Source: Megalopta genalis
Lineage: Eukaryota > Arthropoda > Insecta > Hymenoptera > Halictidae
Assembly (NCBI RefSeq): GCF_051020955.1
Contig: NW_027476188.1
Span: 186,001 to 250,000 of the forward strand
Reading direction: 5' to 3'
Length of the DNA stretch: 64,000 bases
The first letter of the stretch is position 1. Every line of letters begins with the position of its first letter. Positions 24,028 through 35,897 of the stretch are shown here, in pieces. Both the position numbers and the translations under genes were made by a program. A model generated the notes under the pieces. It made no database searches. It was given only the letters and a program-made list of their open reading frames with translations, and was not told where the DNA came from.

Positions 24028-24104
24028 ACAGGACGCAGACGACGATATAATATCGAAGAAATCGCTGCAGTCGGTCAGGGAGACCATAATCTTCCTCAAG
24101 GAGC
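24028..24104 (+). CDS. Second coding exon of the probable N-myristoylated protein
   Basis: A 77-bp segment lies between a good acceptor (gtttcttggcag) and a good donor (c|gtacgt). Joined in phase to the exon at 17472-17494 it completes an arginine codon and continues QDADDDIISKK, then SLQSVRETIIFLKE, with one base of the next codon left over. The alternative acceptor four bases later would hit a stop after a few codons, which supports the first acceptor. The segment is acidic and then amphipathic, as in a helix, and I do not recognise the protein. The next exon must begin with two bases of a codon and was not identified with confidence. Confidence 0.55.
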
Positions 24105-26430
24105 GTACGTAACGATTTTTACGATTTTACCACAAATTTAGAAATCATTATAATCTAAAATTTGTTTTAGATTATAAAAATTCATTTTAAAACGAAACGT
24201 CAAACTGTCGACTACAACTTCTTTTAGCTTCTTAATTGAAAATTTTTCATTTTTCTTTAACCGTGAATGCCACACGCATGATATTTGCGTAGAATAATTC
24301 TACAAATTCTCCTGATTACGACGATACACTGTTTTACAATATTACGAACATTTAAACATGTTTAAATAATTCTTAAAGAGAGGGAGGCATTTTCCACAGT
24401 CCTTTTGTAATTTATTTTCAAAATTAAGTATCCGAAGGAAGATCCGACTAGAAAATATAAATGGCGTTTTCTAGGGTTTAAGCTAGATTTGGTAAATTCT
24501 AAAGTAACCGGAAGTTAGGTCTCCATCTTAAACCACAATTAGAAAACTATTCAAACTCCAATTTTTTAAAATACAAGTTTAGATTTCGCTATCCAATGTT
24601 AATGAAATAGCAAAAAAGTTGTGGGTCAGAACAGACAGATTATTATTTTATGCTAAGTCCACCATTTTTATTTCCTACCTTCTCTACTTTCAATTTTCCT
24701 CCCTAATTGGCAATTGTTATTTCGTTTCATATCTTGAGTCATATTCTCTGTTCACCTTTGGTGCTCTCATTTATATTTTTTAGTTGACAATTCTCAGAAT
24801 CAGTTCTCTACTTTGTGCAAATACTAACGAAAGTTTTTATTTCTATTTTCCATTCGGCATTTTTTCATTTCAGTTCGTGTTACTGTAATTTATCAGTTTC
24901 CATTTTTATATTTTATTTGGCAATATTTAATTTCCGTTTCTACACACACACGCACCAGTACTTCCATTTTTATTTTTTAATTGGCAATTTTTACTTTTAT
25001 TTCTTATTTGATATTTTAATTTGTAGTATCTATTTGGCAATTTTTCATGTTAGATTCCACTAGATGTTTTAATGTCTGTATTCTATTTGACAATTTTTAA
25101 TTTCAGTTTCCAAATCAGTACTTTCATTTTTATATTTTCTAATTGACAATTTTTACTTTCATTTTCTATAATATTTGGCATTTCAATTTCTGCTATCTGT
25201 TTGGCAATTTTTTATGTAAGCTTCCACTCGGAGTTTTAATTTCTATAATCTATTTGGCAATTTTTAATTTCAGTTTTTACTCAGAACTTTCATTTCTATT
25301 TTCTGGTAGACAGTTTTGTATATTATGTTGTATTTGTTATTCCAATTTTTATTTTTTCATTTGGTAATTTTTCAATTTGGTATTTACTATTAGTTTCGAT
25401 TTTTATACTCTGTTCAGCAATTTTTCATTTCAGCTTCTAGTTATTACTTTCATTTTTATTTTCTAATTAGTCACTTTTTATTTTGTTCTTATTTTATTTA
25501 CTGCTTCATACTTTTATTTTTACTTTCAAATTGACAATCTTTTGTTTTAATTATCATTTGATATTTTTCATTTCTATTTTCTAGGTAGCAATTTATATTT
25601 TTGTTTACCACTTGCTACGTTCATTTTTATTTTTTAATAGGCAATATTTATGTCTAGTTTCCATTTGGTATTTTCATTTTCTAATATTATTAATTTTAAT
25701 GGCACGTATAAGTTATTTTTCATAATATTATGCTAATTACGGTATTTTTTGTCCTATTTGTTACTTTCAATTTCATTTTCTAATTAGCAATTTTTAGTAT
25801 TTGTTTCTATTTCTTTATTTCTATATTCCAATATTGCTAATACTAACAATATTATTCTTAATAATTTCACATATATTTCTCAGAAGAATGTAGTTCATTA
25901 TTCACAAGAATAATATTATTATTGTCGCACCTAAAACAGACCATTCTATTAACCTTCCTAGCTGCCATGTAAGAAATATTTCTGGAACATTAAATTTTAT
26001 CCAATATACGCTTCATGCTAATGAAAAACAATATAACTAAAGATGCTTTAATGGTCATACTATTATGGTAAAAAAATAGAATGAAGGAGATAAGTTTAAG
26101 GTTTCTTTTATATGGAGCACCCTGTATGTACACGCGTACACATTATTTCACTTGCACTGGTTGCAAATACATGTTTAAGGAAAAATATTAATTTTATTGC
26201 ATTTGTTAAATCGTATATGTACATATATTTTTGAGAAAAATGTTTCGAGAATTCTTATCGATAATATTATTATAAAGTATAATAAAATACAGTCAATACA
26301 CACACAGTCAATATGCATAATTTAAATAATATATGCACCCCTCCCCTAATTTTCTTCTGCAACATTTCACTTTGTCGAAATGAATTTTTCACCTTTTGAT
26401 AGAAATTCGATTCGATAGAAAATGGCCTGC
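24105..26430. repeat. T-rich low-complexity DNA with degenerate units
   Basis: From about 24640 to 25860 the sequence repeats phrases like ttggcaatttttaatttcag and tttcatttttattttctaat at irregular spacing, an old and very degenerate minisatellite. The frames that stay open (for example 24815-25063) are F/Y/I-rich and follow the repeat. A gagcaccctgtatgta motif lies at about 26117. No gene is supported. Confidence 0.6.
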
Positions 26431-26439
26431 GTTTATTAT

Positions 26440-26640
26440 CAAAGCGTATAATATAAAAAAGTATAAAATATGAAATGTATAATATAAAAACGTATAAAAT
26501 ATAAAATATATAATATAAAAAAGTATAAAATATAAAATATATAATATAAAAAAGTATAAAATATAAAATATATAATATAAAAAAGTATAAAATATAAAAT
26601 ATATAATATAAATATATAAAGACATATACAAATCTTCGTT
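26440..26640. repeat. AT minisatellite (AGTATAAAATATAAAATATATAATATAAA type)
   Basis: Five to six units of about 30 bp, containing agtataaaatataaaat, follow each other almost perfectly. The 80-codon minus-strand frame across it (YFILYFLYYI type) is an artefact. Confidence 0.85.
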
Positions 26641-29245
26641 TTTATATTTTGTTTAACAAGATTTGAATCGAATGAATTCGCAACGACTAAAGAAATTCAT
26701 TGCTGCAAGTCTGCGCATTTAACTGAATGGCGAATCAAAGTTGACGGGAACGCGGAACAACGCGAGGTTGCCGGAAAAGTGTTAACGTGTTTTTAATTCG
26801 GTCGTTCGCGAGGATAACAACGCATTCTTTTCGATTGCACGCGCACGCTGATGAAATGAACAAGTAAACGACGAACGCTGAGTTAAGCAATAATTCCGCC
26901 ATGTTGCTCAATCGTTGATTCGAAACGGTGCCCGATAATTAAAAGGGGTCACGCTGTGTCAGACAGTTTGTAAAATTTCATTTTCGTACTTCGACGTGTT
27001 CTTTGATGCGCACCGCTTTTGGAAAAAATCCTTGCAAGCTCCATGCTAACGAAGAGTAATTAAAATAGGGTCCGACGCTGCATTGGTACTTTTGAATCAA
27101 ATTCACGCACCCGAGATCGATTTTGCGACATTTTTCAAACGCCATTCTCAATGTTGCTTCAGAAAGTATTATAGTAATTTCAGTTAATTTCCGTATTCCT
27201 TAATTTGTTTGTTTCTTCGTTGCTTCATTTATCACGTCGTTTCTCCAGTTTTTCATTTCTTAATAGGTTAATTTTTGTTTTCGTCAGTTTGTGAATCATT
27301 TAATTTTTTTTGCCATTATTTCTTAATTTATTTAATTCATCATTTCATCAATTTCTGAATTGTTTTGTATCCTCATTCCAGACTTTGTTTATTCAATGCT
27401 TGTAATTTGTTAATTTATGTGTTTCTTCAATTGTTCATTCTGGTTTCCACCAATTTCTTGTTTCTCTTCATTTATTTATTTATTTTGCCATCTCTTATTT
27501 CGTTTATTCTGTCATGTCCTATCTCCCTTATTTCACATATCTTTGACTTCCTAATTTATTTATTTCATCATTCCTGATTTTGTTCATTCAACTTCTTAAT
27601 TTACTAATTTGTCAATTTACTTATTTCTGGCACTCCATATTCATCACGAAAGCATCCAGTCCTCGAACTGGACAGGATTGGGAATTTGGTTTTTTAATTT
27701 GTTGATAGCACTGGTCGAGGAAAGTAAACGAACAGCAGTCGTTCACAGAAACTTTCGCACATTTGTACCGTTATTTGTTAACGTAAGTCATCAATTTCCG
27801 TCGCAGCTAATTAATCGTTTTACGCTGCCTGTCCCTATCTGCAATATAAATATCGACTTCCATAAATAAAGTAGCATTTCCTCGTTTTTGTCATTTATAA
27901 ACTCGAATCAATGAACGCTGAGACCCAATAATTTCCAATTCGACGCATGGTGTACCTTCCTTTCGATTGTTTTTTTGCAAATTCTCCTACATTATATCTG
28001 CTCAGAAAAAATTGCACCCTTTAAATCGAACAAAAACCAAGTTTTTCAGATTTTACATTTCATTTCTGCCTACAAAACAATTTTATTTGAAAAATCGCTT
28101 TAAGCAATAATATTTCAGCATTTCTTATTTTCATGTAGAAAGTTCTCCACTTTAACCATTGTTTAAATAATCCTACAGCAACAACAAAGTTAAAAAATAA
28201 TTCCATATTGAAACACTACTAATTAAATCTCCAAAAAATAACTAGACATTGGCACCATAACCTAACTGTCCGCCATGTTGCACAAACGGTCCCAATTGAG
28301 TCAGCAGTCGTCAGAAAACTGAATATCGAATAGTTCCAAAGTCAAATTTCCCTTATTGACTTACAAAATCATCAAGAACGGACAAGTGTCACACACCTAA
28401 CCTCCAAAGCGTTCTTTAACAGCTTTTCAAACAATTCTATAGCAATAACAATTTCAAAGAACAATGTTACATCGAAACAATTGCATAAATACAATTTTCT
28501 ACAGGCATTTACAAAAACGTTCTAAACAGAACAATCAAAAACTAACGCTACTAGTTAAATCACCAAAAAATAACTAGACATTGGCACCATAACCCAACCA
28601 TCCGCCATGTTGCACTAACGGTCGCAATTGTATATCGAGTCGTTCCAAAGTCAAAGTTCCCCTTATTAGCTCGGAACATCATCACCATCGACAACGGATA
28701 AGTTCCACTAACCTAACCTCAATAGCGTTTAGCACGATCAACTAGGAAAGTAGCGCACGCAGCGCAGGCCAATGGTTACCATAAATCCGACGCCATCCGT
28801 CCCCGCACGACTATAACTACCGGCGGGGGGCCAAGAATCGTAAGAGCGGTGATTAAATGGTAATTTCGCATCGACCAGCTGTCAATCCGGGGGTGACCGC
28901 CGATGTGATTGTGAGGGACGCCCTGGGCTTAATACGGCAGGACGTCGGCGGCCGTCACGGAGAGCTGCTGGGCAAGCTTCTTGATTTACCAAGACATCCC
29001 CGACCGAGAGATCGGAACTACGCGGTTCGCTGCTTCCGATAGCGCTGCTCTGTCTTTTTCACTTTAACGGTAAGCCCCGGGACTTAACCTCACCCATTCC
29101 TGTTCTATGACCGCGAAGCTTAAACGTTCCCCTATCCGACTATCTGCCTTTGACACAACCCGAAATTCCCCCCGACTGTCTCACTCTTCAATCCTGGACT
29201 AATCCTGTGCGCGAATAGATCGTTTTCGCGCCACGTTGTTTAAGA
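26641..29245. other. Low-complexity and unassigned DNA with a local duplication
   Basis: T-rich degenerate repeats occupy about 27190-27620. A duplicated segment, ataactagacattggcacc followed by tccgccatgttgca, occurs at about 28240-28305 and again at about 28566-28640. At 28857-29042 a 61-codon frame has mostly G/C third positions and an upstream cgaccag| site of the right phase to follow the 24.03-kb exon, but its pyrimidine tract is poor and I do not recognise the peptide, so I do not call it a gene. Confidence 0.45.
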
Positions 29246-29857
29246 ATGATGGATTTTGGTACCTCAGACTTCACAATCGCAGGTTTTGATGTTGCAGATC
29301 ACGGTGTGATAGATTCTGGGACACTAGACCACAGTAACGTTGATTTAGGGAGCCTAAATCATGGTAACATAGATTTTGGAACACTGGATCATAGTAACAT
29401 GGATTACAGAATACTAGATCATAATAACATAGATTTAGGAGCACTAGATCATGGTAACATAGATTACGGAACACTAGATCATAGCAACATAGATTTTGGA
29501 ACACTAGATCATAATAACATAGATTACGGAACACTAGATCATAGCAACATTTTTGGAACACTTGATTATAGTAACATAGATTTTGGAACACTGAATCATA
29601 CTAACATAGATTTTGGAATACTTGATCATAGTAACATGGATTACAGAACACTAGACTATAGTTACATATATTTTGGAACACTGGATCATAGTAACATAGA
29701 TTTTGGAATACTAGATCATAGTAACATGGATTACAGAACACTAGATTATAGCAACATAGATTTTGGAGCACTAGATCATAGTAACATAGATTATGGAACA
29801 GTAGATCATAGCAACATAGATTTTGGAACACTAGATTATAGTAACATAGATTGTTGA
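29246..29857 (+). repeat. 30-bp minisatellite open as a decapeptide-repeat frame
   Basis: About 20 units of 30 bp (such as aacatagattttggaacact then agatcatagt) form a frame of 203 codons of repeating SNIDFGTLDH. The half-units SNIDF and GTLDH have a central hydrophobic residue every five, as in pentapeptide-repeat proteins. One unit near 29552 lacks three bases, which keeps the frame. The minus strand is also largely open, so an open frame alone is weak evidence of coding. There is no signal peptide, and the ATG at 29246 precedes the array by only a few codons. Degenerate units continue without an open frame to about 30060. The array is certain; translation is unproven. Confidence 0.85.
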
Positions 29858-30430
29858 ACATTGCATCATAGTAACATAGATTTAGGGGCCGTAGATGGTG
29901 GTAGCTCAGTTTTAAAGACCCTAGACGATATCATCCCAGTTTTTAAGCATCCTAGACGGTAACATCTCATTTTTAGGGATCCTGGATAGTGACATTCCAG
30001 TTTTAGGGACCCTAGATGGTAGCATCCCAGATTTAGGGGCCTTAGATGAGGTGACATCCCACATTTTGGGTCTCTCTTTTGTGAATCCCCAGGAAAACAT
30101 ATACTTCCAAAGAATACTCTAGAATACTAGCTTAAGCTTTAACACCCCTAGATCTTAGTTTCAATGCGTCGGTACACTAGCTTTAAGGGGCATAGACTTT
30201 GTCATCCTAAATTTTATTACTCTAGGTTTTAACATCCTAGAATTTGGCAGTGCGTATATTGGTACCATTGATACTGCATTACCACATTAGAGTTTTGTTC
30301 CCTATATTTATGAATCCAGATTAGATTGCTTTAAATCATTTTCTCCCGATTTGAGCTATAAATAATTCTATGATATAATATCGTCCCTGGGAATTTAATA
30401 TTTCAGGTTTAATAGCCCTCTCTAGCACAA
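29858..30430. repeat. Degenerate continuation of the 30-bp array
   Basis: Units become irregular (gggaccctagatggtagcat, gatagtgacattccag) and then fade. Stops appear in all frames. No gene is recognised. Confidence 0.6.
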
Positions 30431-30960
30431 ACGATCTAGAATCCCAGAAATATAACCGTAAAGGTTAAAGGTTGCTTTAAATTATCTTCCTTTTAGTATA
30501 AATTCTGCACTTGTGGAATACTCTACTTCTATGATATAATGGTCTCCCCAAGGGCTTAACATTTGGGGTATGGTACCTGACCAGCGAACGAGGTAGAATC
30601 CCAGAAATATAACCATAAAGGTTAAAGATTGCTTTATATCATCTTCCTTTTCATGTAAATTCTGCACTTGCGGAATCCTCTAATTCTGCGATACAATAGT
30701 CCCACTAAGGATTTAATATTTGGATCGCGATACCACCGACTCTGTTCGGGCTATTTCCTAATTCTAGCACATTATAATAGCCCCCTACGGCTTTAATATT
30801 TGAGTTTTGACTCACTTAACTAGCAGATGACGTAGAATCCCAGAAATACGGCCACGGAGGTTACACGTTGCTTCGAAATTATCTTACCCCCAGATGGGGT
30901 TGAGCTAAATTTTCAGATTGTGTTATTCTTTAATTTTACACTGCTTCTCCTAGGGCTTCA
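30431..30960. repeat. Three-copy tandem repeat of about 160-240 bp
   Basis: The phrase tagaatcccagaaatataac, followed by aaaggttaaaggttgcttta and tataaattctgcacttg, begins at about 30435 and recurs at about 30594 and, more diverged, at about 30832. No coding frame persists. Confidence 0.75.
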
Positions 30961-32571
30961 ATAGTTTAATTTTGGCATGCCTGTAGGGTTCCAAATATTT
31001 ACTATGATATGACTTTCTGCTAAGTTTCTAATGGCCTTTATCTTCTAGTAAGATATACAAACCTTAATTTGTATCTAGTTCTTTAGTATATAACTCTCTT
31101 CTATAAATAATTTCTTCGTTATTTCTAAATTTTTATTGAATGAGTTTAGGTTAGAATTAGGATTATTCTACTCACATTCTAGTGACCTTTTCCTTCTAGT
31201 GAGATGTACAAATCTTAGTTTGTATATAGCCTTCTTCTATAAATAATGTCTTTGTTATTTCTAAATTTCTAGTGAATGAGTTTAGGTTATGTATAACATC
31301 ATTAATCACTCCAGTCTTGGTACTGCAGAAGATTCTTCTATTATTATCAGTATGACTTTCTAGAGGCCATTTTAAATTAAGCCAGTAAGAAACCCTTTTA
31401 CTGGATCCTCTTTTTTATAAGAATCTGTTCTTTTAACCCAGGAGCCCTGCTTGGTCGATTCAGGTTAAGTGTTAATGGAATTTCTTATTTTCGTCGTCCG
31501 CTAGCGAGGTAACCAACCTGAATCCATTAATCACTCCAGACTAGGTGCTACACGAGGTTCCAAAAACATCGCTATATCTTTTCGATCGGTACCTTTTAGT
31601 GAATTGTCCAGTTAGTGAATTAGTCCAGTTGGTCTAATAACATGTGTAAGCATTCAGCTGAAATTTGCATAAAACATACACAAATGTTCTCTTGCATACA
31701 ATTACTAATATTCAAGATATTACTATTATATAAAAACATTTATCGCGTCAGTATTATTACGATTTTAAAATTTATCGACATTAATGGACATTTAAATATA
31801 AAAATTACATATAAAAATCTGTATAAAAATGTAATTTTTCTTAGCGAATTTACTAGCGAGTTTTCTAGTGACTTTCCCAGTGAAGTTTCTAGAAAAATCA
31901 TCCGTCAAAGATTTTCAACTGATTAAGCATTGATGGAAATTTATACATAAAATACATAAATCTTAATAGACCTAGTAATCATATGTAGTAAATTTCTTAG
32001 TATATCTCCTAGTTAGTTTCTCATGATTTTTCTACAGAACTTTATATCGAAAATTTAAAAAATACGGAAACATCGATGGAAAATTATACATAAAATACAT
32101 AAATCTGAACATAACAAATAATTTTTTCTAGTGATATTCCTAGTCAATTTTCTGGTGTACTTAATACCGAAGATTCTAAAACATATTAAAATTGTTAGAT
32201 ATTTGTACGTAAAATACAACCAAGTTATTTTTTCTAGTAAAATTCCTAACGAATTTCCTACTGAATTTCCTCTTGTCGTTAAAGAGCCAAAGACAAAAAT
32301 TGCCCAACGGTGAAATCCGAATGGAAATCTCGGGATTTCATACCAAAACTGTTCGAAACAGATCTATTTCTTTCGCTGATGTCATCTGGCCCAGAGCGTT
32401 GCTCTCCGGGGCAAGTTAATGAACGGATGTAGGTCGGGCAGATTCTATTTTTATTTATCGCTGCCGAATTCGATCAGTCCGGGCTCTTGTTAATTAATAT
32501 TCGAGACCGGGAGGATTATACTTTGTCGGGTTGTAGAAACGCTCACGATTTAACGGGCTCGCAAGACTGAT
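30961..32571. other. AT-rich DNA, nothing recognised
   Basis: Weakly repeated phrases (gtttaggttagaattagg and gtttaggttatgtataac; agatatacaaaccttaattt and agatgtacaaatcttagttt) suggest an old duplication near 31050-31300. No frame can be supported. Confidence 0.45.
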
Positions 32572-32828
32572 TCCTCGAATCGAAGGAGAACAAATCGTGG
32601 TCTAAATTACATAGATTTTCCCGGGGATTGATCGATCGTCTACCATTGCAGCCAGCTGACCTGCTGAAATGGAAGCAAGTAGCGACCAGATTCAGCGAAT
32701 TAATTACCGAAGCCCCTGACCAACTGCAGCTGAATGAAGATCGATCGCACGACATGGTAACCGTGGACGACAACGCCGGAAATGCGACCACCGGCTTAAG
32801 AAGCCGGAACCGCGTGTTGGCGGCGTAA
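32572..32828 (+). CDS. Possible exon, 85 codons, function unknown
   Basis: A plus-strand frame runs from after a TGA near 32569 to a TAA at 32826-32828. It includes ADLLKWKQVATRFSELITEA and ends RSRNRVLAA. Its composition is more balanced than the surrounding DNA and it has a plausible acceptor, taccattgcag, at about 32650. It might be a terminal exon of the gene that starts at 17472, but the phase of that acceptor does not directly fit the 24.03-kb exon. I recognise no domain. It could equally be chance. Confidence 0.22.
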
Positions 32829-34388
32829 AGAAGGACAAATGGGAGCGTCAAAGTTCAGATAAATCAGGATCAAGATCGAAAGAAAGCACGGCGTTAAGTC
32901 TCCCCCCCCCCTCGCTCTCGCTGGAAGAACAACGAGATTACAAAAACTTTGTGCGCGCTTCGGCGACCGGTTTGCTTTTTAACTTAAAAATACGACTTCA
33001 CCTGCTTCCGTAATCCGACATTTTTGCCCATTAAATGGAAGATCGTTCTATTAACGAACGTGCTTATATAGAAGAGCAAAAACAATGACAGCGTTGTTCG
33101 CCATGGCACCGCTCGCTGTCTACGACAAGGATTCTGAAAGGACAACTCAACATCCTACTTCTAAAAGACCTGAATTGTTATTGTATCGAATTGTGTTATA
33201 GTTAATATCCTTTATTGTAAATAAAATGCCGCGACGCGAGAGAAATTGTGTACTTCGCAACAATATTATAATCGTATAATAATAAGTTGAACATGACAAA
33301 ATTATCATATTTGAAGCATGACATTTTTGGTTCGGATTTTATATTATAATTAAATACCATACATAAATATGTAATGTAGAGCTTATAGTAACTATGTATT
33401 ACTTACTCGGTCTTTTGTTTTTTACACAATAAAAAAAAATGTTTTTCTTTCTTTGTATTCATGCAACCTGTCGCAATCCCCTTTTCGGACTTTTTAAAAA
33501 ATATAAAATATTTTAACAACGAAACATAATTTGTATATAATCATATTGTTACACAATTTTTTGTGTATATACATAACTCTTGCCGTCAAAAATTTCAAAA
33601 AAAAATTTTGCAGTTGGTCGAAAAAATGCAACGGAGACCGCAGCTCGCGAGTTCATTTCTCGCGCAGCTGAAATATCATCCTTTGAACCTTCCCGGTCAT
33701 GGCGGAGCGAGAACGTAAAACCGAAACGGCGGCCCGGAGTATTTTCATTTTAATAACGAATTTATACAAATGCTCGTCGGCGATCTCGGATATCAGGAAT
33801 TTCGCCGTTTTCAATTCCAATCGATAGAGATATTAACCGCCATTACGTTGTACGAGAGTTCCGACGCAGTGCCAAGCAACGCTGTTCGCCTAATCAGCCG
33901 CCATCCCACGGGAACCGTCGAGTTTCCGGAAGCTTTACGCATTTATTTTCACTGTGCGCGGTTTCTTTAATCACACGCCATTAAATATGTAAACTGCTCT
34001 CTGCCAGTGGTTTGAATTCGATTCTCATCGCCGGCAGCTTTTGAATTTCCCGCGCTCGATCGCGGCATCCATCGGACATTTTCGTTTGAAACTTAATTTT
34101 CTTGGAATCGTTGATCCAGGAACGATCTTCTGACGCGTTTCCTACGAATTGGTTCATTTAGCTCGTCAGCTGAATAGCAAATTAATTTGCAACGTTGTAG
34201 ACACTTGATTTAATTGTTTAATAAAGAATTGTCTAGTTTTCATTTTTACTTATTTATATTTGTAACAATGTCGTAGCTGATTCGGCAGTACGTGTGCTAA
34301 AAATATGTATAATAATGTGATGTTATTTATAATATTTATTAACTTGCGACATTTTAGCGATATGATTAAATTATTTAATAAAGAAGTT
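32829..34388. other. Unassigned DNA
   Basis: This holds a C-run (32904-32913), AT-rich stretches and a more GC-rich patch at 33630-34090. Frame 33770-33970 has no recognisable feature. Confidence 0.45.
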
Positions 34389-34603
34389 TGGCGACGGTCG
34401 TTGTGTGTGTTTGGTCGAGAAAAGGAGAGGGGAGACGTTTCGTCCGGGGCCCGCTAGAGGACTCATCAGTAAGGCTATCCTAGCGTGCCCTTGCCTTAGA
34501 CGTGGGGGTAGGACGAAGTCTCTGTATATATAGGGATCGAGGCGGCTTGGTTACTAGCGGGAAGAAGAGCCCTCTGCTGGCGGGTCTGGAGGTAGCCGCC
34601 ACA
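34389..34603 (-). mobile_element. Hammerhead-bearing TG...CA element, copy 3
   Basis: A 215-bp minus-strand element reads TGTGGCGGCTACC at its start (34603) and CGTCGCCA at its end (34389), flanked by a perfect 6-bp duplication, gaagtt (34383-34388 and 34604-34609). TG...CA ends with short target duplications are the mark of LTRs or LTR-derived elements. It contains a TATA-like stretch (about 34524-34532) and a hammerhead ribozyme (34435-34503). No protein is encoded. It matches 39570-39784 and 50596-50812 over its full length. Confidence 0.85.
34435..34503 (-). ncRNA. Type III hammerhead ribozyme, copy 3
   Basis: Read on the minus strand: ACGTC with predicted cleavage after the C at 34499; stem I TAAGGC/GCCTTA; core CTGATGA; stem II GTCC/GGAC; GAAA; then CGT closing stem III with ACG. 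All core residues are present. The hairpin loops are complementary over 11 nt with one A-G mismatch (loop I, 34490-34480; loop II, 34457-34447). Confidence 0.8.
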
Positions 34604-34609
34604 GAAGTT

Positions 34610-35880
34610 TCTATTTTCAATCGATATTTGTCCATATCTGCAATAGTGTTAATATTGTCCTCAGTAATAAAAGATCTCGTAGCTTGAATTTGTATTTATT
34701 CATGTTTATAATACTGTTAATATTGTTTCTAATATTGTTAATCTGCAACATTCTATATATCTAATTAAATTATCAAATAAATAATTTCTTAGTTTTGGTT
34801 ATTACTTATTTATATCGATAATAATGTTAATATTGCATTTAAATGTTGTGATCAATTTTTCCATATTTACATACTTAGAATTTTGATTAAAATTATTATT
34901 AATTTAATAACATCAGTAGAAAAATTTATTTCTAAAATTCTTAAATTATCGAAAATCGATGAAATTTATATTTAAAGTAGCTTCACCTATTTGTTCAACA
35001 TTAATTACCAGTATATCAATCGAATTCAGTCAAATTCCATTTTATTTAATTGCAGAAGTATCAGAAATAGTTTCTGGACGTATTAGAAGATTATTTGGAT
35101 GAATTTTTCTAGGTGCATATTTAACAATTATTTCTGTCTTCGATAGTTATTATATTTTTTTAAAATCCTATTACTAAATAAGTTTGAAAACCGAGATTTC
35201 TAATACATTAAAAAAAAGATGTCGTCTGTTAAGTGCTGTTTCTAAAGGAATTCTTTCAATTTTATCGAAATAATTTTTATCGAAATAATTTTCTTCGTTT
35301 TTGAGACTCGAATTAAATCACAGAGAGCACGCGGCATTCCAGTGGATGGTAATTAATTAGGCTTTTATTCTGCAGCAAGTACACAGCATTTAAAAGCCTC
35401 GAGAAAATTTCGTTATTGCGGACACACGGACGGAGGAGGGTAGTAACAGAGGCGCCGGTGCGCTCGAAACGTGTTTGAAACTAATTTGCTACACTTCAGC
35501 TCATTAAAATAATTATTCGACGTAACGGTAATTATGCAACCGTTACAGCTTGATGCTTGCGCTTTTCCCGTGCTGTCGACGCTATCAATCTTCCAATGAA
35601 ACAAACGTGTCCAATCTTTCTCCGGTTTCAATCAAGTATAAAATTTCATAAAACAAATTTTCATCAGGCAATTAAGTTTTTAAAGCATTCGAAACTTGTT
35701 TTCGAATATACCTGTAAATAAGTTCCCAAATAGATGGGGAACATTTCTGTACATAATTTCTAAAATAAATGACGAAAATAGTTTTCTACAATTGTCGAAA
35801 AAAATGGAGAAAATAATTTTGCACAATTTACAAAATAAATGTAGAAAATAGTTTTGAATAATTGTCAAAATAAATGAAGA
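34610..35880. other. AT-rich DNA, nothing recognised
   Basis: No supported gene. Short tandem-like phrases (taaatgaagaaaat, taaatgtagaaaatag) occur just before the LINE insertion at 35760-35890. Confidence 0.45.
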
Positions 35881-35897
35881 AAATGATGATATATACT
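35881..35897. repeat. Target-site duplication, left copy
   Basis: The 17-bp sequence aaatgatgatatatact occurs here and again at 36801-36817, exactly flanking the LINE fragment. A perfect long duplication is the signature of target-primed reverse transcription. Confidence 0.9.

Noticed and set aside
28857..29042. Possible third exon of the myristoylated-protein gene
   Set aside because: The phase fits and third positions are G/C-rich, but the acceptor has a weak pyrimidine tract and the peptide is unknown; spliced reads would be needed.
29246..30060. Possible CRISPR-like array
   Set aside because: Units are contiguous 30-bp repeats with no unique spacers; this is an insect minisatellite.
34980..35180. 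AT-rich stretch reading as a hydrophobic peptide if TGA were tryptophan (possible mitochondrial insertion)
   Set aside because: The peptide (for example SQIPFYLIAEVSEIVSG) did not match any mitochondrial protein I can recall; a search against mitogenomes would decide.
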